Below, piece after piece: positions 1 to 5,128 of a stretch of DNA of 6,108 bases. Each line of letters begins with the position of its first letter. The first letter of the stretch is position 1. The translations under genes were made by a program, and so were the position numbers. This stretch comes from CAIJXV01 sp964497135 (GTDB lineage: Bacteria > Verrucomicrobiota > Kiritimatiellia > CAIKKV01 > CAIJXV01): positions 1 through 6,108 of the forward strand of contig CAZCDO010000217.1 in NCBI GenBank assembly GCA_964497135.1. Reading direction: 5' to 3'. The notes under the pieces are model-generated. The model was not told the DNA's origin. It saw only the letters and a list, made by a program, of their open reading frames with translations, and ran no database searches.

Positions 1-386
1 TCGAAAGGGGGCGGCTGGGCGGTCGGGAATTGGGTTTCGTCGAGCATTTCGACCTTAACCCCCTGGTGTTTAGGGAAGACCAGCGTGTAGCGGCGAGACT
101 GGTCGGCGACGAGCGGCATGGATTGGCGAGGGAAAACCGGTCCTTTGCCGGAGGCCGGTGCGGTGGAAAAGAAGGCGCCGAGATCGGTGCCCAGTGCGGT
201 GAGAATTTTGCGCAGGGTGGCGAGGCTGGGGGAATTACGGCCGCGTTCGATGAAGGAGATCATGCCGGCGGTGACCCCGGAGGCGTCGGCCAGTTTTCGG
301 ATGGAGAGGCCGGAGCGGGCGCGAAGCGCCTGGAGCCGGCGACCGAGTTCGGGATCGCCGTTGGGGCTGATCGGGGACGGTTTCAT
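1..386 (-). CDS. XRE-family HTH regulator with probable C-terminal cupin domain (partial, C-terminus off the left edge)
   Basis: Reading the minus strand from the ATG at 384-386 gives 128 codons with no stop before the window edge. Residues about 14-73 form an XRE/Cro-type helix-turn-helix: ELGRRLQALRARSGLS, then RKLADASGVTAGMISFIERG, then NSPSLATLRKILTALG. The core 'MISFIERG..SPSLATL' is the classic signature of this class. After a short linker (residues 75-85) comes the beta-rich start of what is probably a small sensory cupin barrel (RYTLVFP, VKVEML), as in the known XRE-cupin regulators. The effector-binding part is cut off, so the ligand cannot be guessed. It diverges from the LamG gene, and a palindrome with TATAAT on both strands lies 13 bases upstream of its ATG, which suggests autoregulation. 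No Shine-Dalgarno precedes the ATG. The HTH call is firm; the cupin call is moderate. Confidence 0.88.
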   Translation of the reverse strand, partial: MKPSPISPNGDPELGRRLQALRARSGLSIRKLADASGVTAGMISFIERGRNSPSLATLRKILTALGTDLGAFFSTAPASGKGPVFPRQSMPLVADQSRRYTLVFPKHQGVKVEMLDETQFPTAQPPPF

Positions 387-398
387 GGCTGTGCAAAT

Positions 399-418
399 TA
401 TTATACGCCTGTATAATA
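399..418. promoter_or_regulatory. Palindrome with back-to-back TATAAT boxes, candidate shared operator/promoter
   Basis: An exact inverted repeat has arms TATTATAC (399-406) and GTATAATA (411-418) around a 4-base spacer. A perfect -10 hexamer TATAAT reads rightward at 412-417, toward the LamG gene, and another reads leftward at 400-405, toward the HTH gene. TGCA flanks it at 392-395 and 419-422, offset by three bases. Neither -10 has a good -35 hexamer at 16-18 bp, which would fit regulated promoters. A dimeric HTH protein bound here would cover both start sites. The repeat is seen directly; the operator role is inferred. Confidence 0.55.
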
Positions 419-519
419 TGCAAGTGGAAAATAAAATTCACAACCGGCGCATTTGTGGTAGATTTCAAGGTCAGAACGGAACCCTCGTTTCTGTCATCTT
501 CAAAAGGAGACTCCGCCGT

Positions 520-1782
520 ATGGCCTTCTCACCGCGCACCTTCTTTTTGGCCATCGCACTGGGGGCCATCGGCCTATCCGTCCCGACCCTTCAGGCCCAG
601 CCCGAAAATACCCCTCTCGGGCCCTACCAGGCCGCGCTCCAGCGTCAAGAGCAGGGACTGCTGGTCCAATACGGGAAAGATCTGGATAAAATGATTGTGG
701 CGATGAAGCAGGAGGGCGAACTCGACGCGTATATGGTCTTTGCTGACGAAAAAAAGCGGTTTGCCGCGGAGAAAACGGTACCGGATCCGATCGACGCGCC
801 TGATGCCTGCCGCCCCACGGTGGAATCCTACCATAAAGCCCGGGTGGAACTGCTGAAGAAGTACACCGTCGCACTGGATGGATTGATCAAGCAATTAATG
901 ATGGGCGACCAGATCGACGAGGCCAAGGTGGTCAAGGCGGAAAAGGAAAATGCGCGGATATGGGTATTGGGCGTCGAAGCGAAGTTACCCAAGGTGGAAC
1001 CGGTTCGGCCGCCCGTGTCCCCAACGAAGGGGATCGAGGACAATCCGGTGGAACCGGAGAGCGAGCCCGTTCCCGCAGAACCTGCCGAGTCGATGCCATC
1101 CCCGGCAAAACCGGTGAGCGGGCCCGTCGCCAAAGATAAACCCGAAGCGTATTTTTCGTTCGCCAGTCCCGGCATGGCGGACGGGTTGACGGTGGAAGGG
1201 GCGAAGTGGTCGCCCCGGGGCAAGGCGGCGGGGGGATCCTATGAGTTTGATGGCAAGCGTGCCTATATTACCACCCCGGTTGTCGATTCCACCGGCGAGA
1301 TGACCTGGTCGGTTTGGATTAACCCCCGTTCATTTCCAACCGTGAACAATACCTTTGCGCAGTTTCTGGGTGCGCGCGCGCATGCCTGGGTATTTAACAG
1401 CGACAACACGAGCCTTTCCTTTGCCTGTCAGAACGCTTACGGAGGATCGAGGTTGGCTCTGCAGTTTTTCGTGCAGGGGCCATCATCGGGAGGCCTCCCC
1501 GCCGGCTATACCCAATATATCCTCCCCAAACGCCCCGCCGCCAACCGGTGGTATCATGTGGCGGGAGTTCTTGACTCAACTGGAATGCATTTGTATCTGG
1601 ATGGCAAACTGCTGGCTGAAAGCCCGGACCGCATCACGCTTGCGACTCCGTGCCCCCTGATCATCGGCGCGAACGATCACGGTCCGCAACGTTATTTCGA
1701 TGGACTGATTGATGAGGTTATGATTTTTAAAAGGGCGTTTTCCGGTGCGGAAATCAGGCGCCTCTACGAATCCCAACGGTAA
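520..1782 (+). CDS. Secreted protein with duplicated helical module and C-terminal LamG-like (concanavalin A-like) domain
   Basis: The ATG at 520 is chosen over longer in-frame starts because AGGAG (505-509) lies 10 bases upstream and the protein then opens with a signal peptide: Arg6, a hydrophobic core at residues 8-24 and a likely signal peptidase I cut after LQA (residue 26). The product is 420 residues. Residues 47-81 and 111-145 are two gap-free copies of a charged helical module sharing LL..Y...LD..I......D...V...EK. Residues about 155-208 are a Pro/Glu/Val-rich linker. Residues about 209-420 form a LamG/laminin_G_3-type jelly roll: YFSFASPG, YEFDGKRAYI, MTWSVWINP, RWYHVAGVLDSTGMHLYLDGKLL, and the hallmark ending FDGLIDEVMIFKRAFSGAEIRRLY. 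Such folds commonly bind carbohydrate or protein outside the cytoplasm, but the ligand here is unknown. The gene is convergent with the DUF362 gene and divergent from the HTH gene. Domain assignment is firm; function is open. Confidence 0.9.
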   Translation: MAFSPRTFFLAIALGAIGLSVPTLQAQPENTPLGPYQAALQRQEQGLLVQYGKDLDKMIVAMKQEGELDAYMVFADEKKRFAAEKTVPDPIDAPDACRPTVESYHKARVELLKKYTVALDGLIKQLMMGDQIDEAKVVKAEKENARIWVLGVEAKLPKVEPVRPPVSPTKGIEDNPVEPESEPVPAEPAESMPSPAKPVSGPVAKDKPEAYFSFASPGMADGLTVEGAKWSPRGKAAGGSYEFDGKRAYITTPVVDSTGEMTWSVWINPRSFPTVNNTFAQFLGARAHAWVFNSDNTSLSFACQNAYGGSRLALQFFVQGPSSGGLPAGYTQYILPKRPAANRWYHVAGVLDSTGMHLYLDGKLLAESPDRITLATPCPLIIGANDHGPQRYFDGLIDEVMIFKRAFSGAEIRRLYESQR

Positions 1783-1794
1783 TCGTTTCGGGGA

Positions 1795-1826
1795 GCCCCG
1801 GCGGTTTCCATAAACGGGGCCGCCGG
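1795..1826. terminator. GC-rich hairpin between convergent genes, possible bidirectional terminator
   Basis: The 50-base gap between the stops of the LamG gene and the convergent DUF362 gene holds two alternative stems that share bases. One is CCGGCGG (1798-1804) with CCGCCGG (1820-1826). The other is GCCCCG (1795-1800) with CGGGGC (1815-1820). There is no T-run on either side, so this is not a canonical intrinsic terminator. Its position between two gene ends is the main support. Confidence 0.35.
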
Positions 1827-1832
1827 ACCCTG

Positions 1833-2906
1833 TCAGACCGTTTTGAGTTGGTAGGACCGGGAACCGAGGCCGATCTTTTCGGCGTGGGCAAACATGGCTT
1901 CATAGCCGCGTTTGCCGATTTCCTGGACCAGATCCCGACCGGCCGCCTGGTTCAACAGGTCGATGGTGGCCACGTCGAGGGCGACGGGATCGTGTGATGC
2001 CAGAATTCCGATATCCGGACAAACCGGCTTTTGCAGGATATCGAAACAATCGCATTCCGCGGTGAACTGCTGGCAGAGATTGAGGTAAAGAATCCGCTCC
2101 CCGATACGTTCCTTGACAGCCGCGCAATATTCCACCAGTCGTTCCTGAAACACTTCGCCATTGGTCCCCCACTCGAATCCGATGGCGTCGAAGGCGCACA
2201 TCGAAAGACACTGGCCGCAACCGATGCATTTGGCTTCGCTCAGGGATGCCTTCTGGCCGATAACGATAGCGTCAACCGGGCACCATTGGGCGCACCGTCC
2301 GCAGGCCGTGCATTTTACGGCATTGAAGATCGGATGTCCGCCGAAATGCATGGCCATTTTCCCGCCGCGATCCGCCAGTCCCATGGAAACGTTTTTGATG
2401 GTGGCGCCAAAGCCGGCCGCGATGTGTCCGGTGGGGTGCGAGACCACCAGGAGGCTATCCATCATACCCACGGCGCTTCCGAGATAGGCGGTGGGGCAAT
2501 GCTTCGCCCCGGGAACTTTCACGGTGATCCGGTCGCCCCCGCGGAGCCCGTCACTCATGATGATCGGGCACCCGATGGTCTCCGGAGTGAAACCATGCTC
2601 ATAGGCTTGCATCATGTGATCGACGGCGTTGCTGCGGCGACCTTTGTAAAGCGTGGCGCTGCCGGTCAAAAACGGTTTGGCCTTGAGCGAGATCAGTTTT
2701 TCGGTCAGAACGCGGGTGATGGCCGGTTTGATATGGCCCGCATTGCACCCCTCGCCGACATGCTGGAGAATACCCACGAGCCGGTCGTGTCCAGCGAGCG
2801 CCTTAAGCCCGGCCGTTTCGGCGAGTTTCAGGGTTGCCTGAGCGGTGGTTTCGGGCGACTGCTGATCTTTGAGGGGCGAGAACCAAACGAGTGCAGGAGT
2901 CTTCAT
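1833..2906 (-). CDS. DUF362 domain protein with two 4Fe-4S ferredoxin motifs
   Basis: This is a complete 357-residue protein. Residues about 1-195 and 260-335 form the DUF362 fold, with the family-like stretches SDGLRGGD (118-125) and HIAAGFGATIKNVSMGLADR (161-180), plus SHDPVALDVATIDLLNQAAG near the C-terminus. Inserted between them is a bacterial ferredoxin-type pair of 4Fe-4S motifs: Cys199, 202, 205 and 209 (CxxCxxCxxxCP), then Cys227, 230, 233 and 237 (CxxCxxCxxxC). There is no signal peptide or membrane segment, so a cytoplasmic protein is expected. DUF362 proteins are widespread in anaerobes and presumed to be redox proteins; the reaction is unknown. Its start lies 44 bases after the PIN toxin stop on the same strand, so read-through is possible. 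The nearest Shine-Dalgarno-like GAGG (2921-2924) is 14 bases from the ATG, unusually far, but no better in-frame start exists upstream. Identity is firm; role is open. Confidence 0.92.
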   Translation of the reverse strand: MKTPALVWFSPLKDQQSPETTAQATLKLAETAGLKALAGHDRLVGILQHVGEGCNAGHIKPAITRVLTEKLISLKAKPFLTGSATLYKGRRSNAVDHMMQAYEHGFTPETIGCPIIMSDGLRGGDRITVKVPGAKHCPTAYLGSAVGMMDSLLVVSHPTGHIAAGFGATIKNVSMGLADRGGKMAMHFGGHPIFNAVKCTACGRCAQWCPVDAIVIGQKASLSEAKCIGCGQCLSMCAFDAIGFEWGTNGEVFQERLVEYCAAVKERIGERILYLNLCQQFTAECDCFDILQKPVCPDIGILASHDPVALDVATIDLLNQAAGRDLVQEIGKRGYEAMFAHAEKIGLGSRSYQLKTV

Positions 2907-2950
2907 GCTTATTTTCGTTACCTCGGATAGCCAGGTTGATACGGGGTTGC

Positions 2951-3346
2951 CTACCAGACCGTCTGAACATGCGGATAGTCCAGTATTTTGGAGTCGCCGG
3001 TGATCACCGTGAGTTGCCTCAGTCGGGCGGTTGCGACGATCAGCCGGTCGGCGGGATCGGTGTGAAAAGGCGACGGAAGCGAGTACGCTTCTTCCACCAT
3101 GGCCGCGTCAATCGCCAGATAGGTCCAACCGTTGGCTTGCACATGGCGTCGCAACCATGGTTTCCAGTGCTCGTTCAACTCAAGCCGGCCGCGTTCAACC
3201 GCGCAGGCCACTTCGGCCACGCTAATGGGGAGCAGGTGGATCGCCGACTGGGGATCTTGCAGGGCTGAAACAGCGCGAGGCGATAACCGGGACGGCTCTA
3301 GAATCGCCCACACCACGGCACAGGTATCCAGCAGAAAAGCACTCAC
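2951..3346 (-). CDS. vapC: PIN-domain ribonuclease toxin (VapC-like)
   Basis: This is the toxin half of a type II toxin-antitoxin pair. The longer reading frame upstream of 3346 is rejected because it runs through the antitoxin gene. The GTG at 3344-3346 overlaps the antitoxin stop as GTGA and puts the PIN motif at the N-terminus (VSAFLLDTCAVVWAI). The product is 131 residues, normal for the family. The Mg-binding acidic set is present: Asp7 in LLDT, Glu45 in ISVAEVA, Asp97 and Asp100 in HTDPADRLIVATA, and Asp118 in ITGDSKI. PIN toxins cut tRNA, rRNA or mRNA; the target cannot be read from sequence. Translation is probably coupled to the antitoxin through the overlap. All catalytic positions look intact, so it should be an active nuclease held in check by the upstream gene product. 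Confidence 0.92.
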   Translation of the reverse strand: MSAFLLDTCAVVWAILEPSRLSPRAVSALQDPQSAIHLLPISVAEVACAVERGRLELNEHWKPWLRRHVQANGWTYLAIDAAMVEEAYSLPSPFHTDPADRLIVATARLRQLTVITGDSKILDYPHVQTVW

Positions 3347-3588
3347 AACTCGCCCCGGAGCATGTTCCATTGCCCGGGCGGCAGAAGGACTTCGGTCAAG
3401 TCTCCCAGAATCCGACCGGTTCCTTTTCCGCAACCCAGACGTGTCCGGTTTACGGATTTGTGGGGCAAACCGATCAGATGTGCCACGGGTATGTTGCGTT
3501 TACGGACTTCGATTTCTTCTCCCTGCTCAGCCAGGACAAGAAAGCTACTCAAGTTTTTCTTAAACTCCGCCACATTCGTCGTCTTCAT
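3343..3588 (-). CDS. Phd/YefM-family antitoxin
   Basis: This is an 81-residue antitoxin for the overlapping PIN toxin. The N-terminus MKTTNVAEFKKNLSSFLVLA, followed by EQGEEIEVRKRNIPVAHLIG, is the Phd/YefM DNA-binding fold, whose dimer normally represses its own operon. The C-terminal part (about 47-81, including GCGKGTGRILGDL and LLPPGQW) matches the usual flexible toxin-neutralising tail of Phd antitoxins paired with PIN toxins. An ATG at 3586-3588 is preferred; a GTG six bases upstream (3592-3594) would add two residues. No Shine-Dalgarno precedes either start. The predicted promoter places the transcript start at about the ATG, so translation may be leaderless. The gene begins 31 bases after the methyltransferase stop. 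The family call is firm; the exact start is moderate. Confidence 0.9.
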   Translation of the reverse strand: MKTTNVAEFKKNLSSFLVLAEQGEEIEVRKRNIPVAHLIGLPHKSVNRTRLGCGKGTGRILGDLTEVLLPPGQWNMLRGEL

Positions 3589-3619
3589 GGTCACATACTA
3601 GGTCATGAAGATGGTCATG
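3582..3619. repeat. Inverted and direct repeats over the toxin-antitoxin promoter, candidate antitoxin operator
   Basis: The arms TCTTCATG (3582-3589) and CATGAAGA (3604-3611) form an exact 8-bp inverted repeat around the -10 box and the antitoxin start codon. GGTCATG occurs at 3601-3607 and 3613-3619, and ATGGTCA at 3587-3593 and 3611-3617 (24-base period). Phd-type antitoxins bind short palindromes at their own promoter, so autorepression here is a natural inference. Confidence 0.5.
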
Positions 3620-3623
3620 TCAA
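3595..3623 (-). promoter_or_regulatory. Promoter of the toxin-antitoxin operon
   Basis: On the minus strand there is a perfect -35 TTGACA (3618-3623), a spacer of exactly 17 bases (3601-3617) and -10 TAGTAT (3595-3600, four of six consensus bases). The predicted start site, about seven bases on, falls at or next to the antitoxin ATG (3588). The -35 hexamer contains the TGA stop codon of the preceding methyltransferase gene (3620-3622). Confidence 0.7.
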
Positions 3624-4843
3624 GTCACTCGCAGAATCAGGCCTTTGAGATATTCGCCTTCGGGGAAGTTGGGCAGGAGGAGGTGGTCCGGGCCGTGGCC
3701 GGTATCGGCCAGAATGCGAACCTCGCGGCGGGCATCGAGGGCCGCGCCGGCGATGACTTTGCGGAAGAGCTCGCGCGATACGACACCGGTGCAGGAATAA
3801 GTCGCCAGCAGGCCGCCGGGCCGTAACAATTTGAGCGCCAGCAGATTGAGATCTTTGTAGCCCCGGCAGGCGCCATCGACATGATCCTGACCGGCGGCGA
3901 ATTTCGGGGGATCGAGGACGATCAGATCGAATTGACGCCGTTCATCGCGGAAGCGGCGAAACTGCTGAAAGGCGTTGGCCTTCAGAATTTCCGCGCGATC
4001 AGCGGTGCCGTTCAGTTCGTGATGGCGGAGCGCCAGGTCCAGGGCGGGGGCCGACTCGTCCAGATGCAGGATGCGGGCCTGGGGGTGGGCCGCCGCCAGA
4101 TACACGCCAAAAGAGCCGGTATAGGAAAAGGCGTTCAGAATGGAAAATTCAGGGCTGTCCCAGTTTCGGGCAAAATCCGCGATCCGCCGCCGATTGTCCC
4201 GCTGGTCCAGATAATACCCGGTCTTCTGGCCTTCGAGCAGATTGACCCGGAAGCGCAAACTGTTTTCACGGAATTCAATTTCAGGCTCGGGTAAGGCGCC
4301 ATAGATTAGGCCTCCGGCTGGAGGAAGTCCTTCCCGGGCGCGGCTTTCACTGTCACTGCGATCGATGATGGCCGTGGGCTGGGCCACGCGGACCAGGGCG
4401 TCCAATATTTCAGCCCGTCGGGTTTCAACCCCGAGGGTCTGGAATTGGGTGACGCAAACCGATCCGAAGACGTCGACGATCAGACCCGGAAAGCCATCGG
4501 CTTCAGCATTGATCCAGCGAAAGGCGGTGGTGGTCTGGCGATCCGAGCCATCGGGAAAATGGAGACCGGCCAGATGACGGACGCGAAGGGCATCGCGGAA
4601 CCGGTTTTCGAAAAAGGCGCCGTCGATGGTTTCCTCCGGCCGACGGGTCCAAATCCGGAGGGCGATTTGGGAGCGGGAATTGAAGTAACCCCGTGCGAGC
4701 CAGTCACCGCCGGTACTTAACAGGTCGACGGTTGCGCCATCGGGCAGGCCGGCGGGATTGACGAGGGCGCCGGAGAAGACCCAGGGATGACCCTGGGCGA
4801 AGATTTTTTCCCGGGCGGGGATCAAACGGACCGAAGTGGACAT
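3620..4843 (-). CDS. rlmI: Class I SAM-dependent 23S rRNA (cytosine-C5) methyltransferase, RlmI/YccW family
   Basis: The protein has 407 residues, close to the roughly 396 of E. coli RlmI, which methylates C1962 of 23S rRNA. The start at 4843 is fixed by an ideal AAGGAG five bases upstream; a longer frame starting at 4873 has no comparable site. Residues 1-75 are the N-terminal PUA RNA-binding domain (KIFAQGHPWVFSGAL, ARGYFNSRSQIALRIW). Residues about 76-200 are the linking domain (INAEADGFPGLIVDVF). The Rossmann methyltransferase follows: EGQKTGYYLDQRDNR (204-218), SAM-binding motif I NAFSYTGSFGVYLA (237-250), acidic motif II LDES (261-264), DPPKF (311-315) and the catalytic-cysteine motif SC (350-351), ending PEGEYLKGLILRV as in the family. 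Nothing is missing or broken. It lies upstream of the toxin-antitoxin pair on the same strand, but that pair has its own promoter. The precise rRNA position modified is by homology. Confidence 0.9.
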   Translation of the reverse strand: MSTSVRLIPAREKIFAQGHPWVFSGALVNPAGLPDGATVDLLSTGGDWLARGYFNSRSQIALRIWTRRPEETIDGAFFENRFRDALRVRHLAGLHFPDGSDRQTTTAFRWINAEADGFPGLIVDVFGSVCVTQFQTLGVETRRAEILDALVRVAQPTAIIDRSDSESRAREGLPPAGGLIYGALPEPEIEFRENSLRFRVNLLEGQKTGYYLDQRDNRRRIADFARNWDSPEFSILNAFSYTGSFGVYLAAAHPQARILHLDESAPALDLALRHHELNGTADRAEILKANAFQQFRRFRDERRQFDLIVLDPPKFAAGQDHVDGACRGYKDLNLLALKLLRPGGLLATYSCTGVVSRELFRKVIAGAALDARREVRILADTGHGPDHLLLPNFPEGEYLKGLILRVT

Positions 4844-4848
4844 GGGGA

Positions 4849-4854
4849 CTCCTT
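4849..4854 (-). promoter_or_regulatory. Ribosome binding site that fixes the methyltransferase start
   Basis: AAGGAG on the minus strand lies five bases before the ATG at 4841-4843. This strong, well-spaced site shows that the protein begins MSTSVRL rather than ten residues earlier at 4873. Confidence 0.85.
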
Positions 4855-4887
4855 GCAAATCGATGAAAGGCACGGGTAACGGGTCTT

Positions 4888-4916
4888 AAAATAACATGAT
4901 ATCAGGGGTGGACCAA
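4888..4916 (-). promoter_or_regulatory. Possible promoter for the methyltransferase gene
   Basis: On the minus strand, TTGGTC (4911-4916, three of six -35 bases) lies 17 bases from TATTTT (4888-4893, four of six -10 bases), in an AT-rich patch of otherwise GC-rich DNA. It predicts a leader of about 38 bases that includes the ribosome binding site. It is a weak match and only the best candidate seen. Confidence 0.35.
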
Positions 4917-4962
4917 TAGAATTTGTGAAACGGAATATCCCCAAGAAAACTCAGGCCCAGGG

Positions 4963-5039
4963 TAGGGCGCGCACGCCGAGCGCGCCGGAGAGGTGTCAGG
5001 TGAAGCGGATGAGGCGGCGCCGTCGGCGACGTCGCCCTA
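4963..5039. repeat. Compound GC-rich inverted-repeat element in the intergenic gap
   Basis: Outer arms TAGGGCG (4963-4969) and CGCCCTA (5033-5039) are exact reverse complements enclosing 63 bases. Within the element are a second stem-loop, GGCGCGC (4966-4972) with GCGCGCC (4980-4986) on a 7-base loop, and a perfect 12-base palindrome GGCGACGTCGCC (5025-5036). The stems overlap, so they are alternative structures, not one fold. The 285-base gap at 4844-5128 holds no gene that I can support. This element and the hairpin next to it (5072-5125) are its main content, and it could be a dispersed intergenic repeat. Confidence 0.55.
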
Positions 5040-5071
5040 GATGCGAAAGCGAGAAGGGAGCGCATTTCGAC

Positions 5072-5125
5072 GGAATGATTCAGTTGCGATGATGAAACTG
5101 TAAACGTCCAGCACTGAATCGTTCC
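5072..5125 (-). repeat. Long imperfect hairpin just downstream of the heparinase-like gene
   Basis: GGAATGATTCAGT (5072-5084) pairs with ACTGAATCGTTCC (5113-5125) over 13 positions with a single T-G wobble. With one bulged T at 5085, two more G-C pairs form (5086-5087 with 5111-5112), leaving a 23-base loop. It begins three bases after the stop codon of the minus-strand heparinase-like gene. No T-run follows on that strand, so it is not a textbook terminator. It may stabilise the mRNA 3' end or belong to the neighbouring repeat element. Confidence 0.6.
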
Positions 5126-5128
5126 AGC

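Noticed and set aside
472..493. Possible stem CAGAACG/CGTTTCTG in the leader of the LamG gene
   Set aside because: It is short and needs a bulge; it matches no riboswitch or attenuator that I recognise.
118..519. N-terminal extension of the LamG reading frame by 134 codons
   Set aside because: It runs antisense through the HTH gene, lacks a ribosome site and would bury the signal peptide; the ATG at 520 has AGGAG and begins with the signal peptide.
2031..2930. 299-codon plus-strand open frame opposite the DUF362 gene
   Set aside because: It is an antisense shadow of a conserved gene with intact 4Fe-4S motifs; the translation shows no recognisable domain and there is no ribosome site.
2955..2965. 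Small palindrome CAGACCGTCTG at the end of the toxin gene
   Set aside because: It is only 5+5 bases, within coding sequence, and no neighbouring signal supports a regulatory role.
3347..3433. N-terminal extension of the PIN toxin
   Set aside because: These 29 codons lie inside the antitoxin gene in another frame; the PIN motif begins right at the GTG overlapping the antitoxin stop.
3881..4720. Several plus-strand open frames opposite the methyltransferase gene
   Set aside because: They are antisense shadows in GC-rich coding DNA, with low-complexity Gly/Ala/Arg translations.
4961..5038. Frame encoding eight consecutive arginines (AGG CGG CGC CGT CGG CGA CGT CGC) in the intergenic gap
   Set aside because: There is no supported start or ribosome site; the run follows from the GC-rich palindromic sequence rather than a basic peptide gene.
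5072..5125. Integron attC-like site
   Set aside because: The long hairpin invited the comparison, but no core GTTRRRY or inverse-core RYYYAAC pair is present at its ends.
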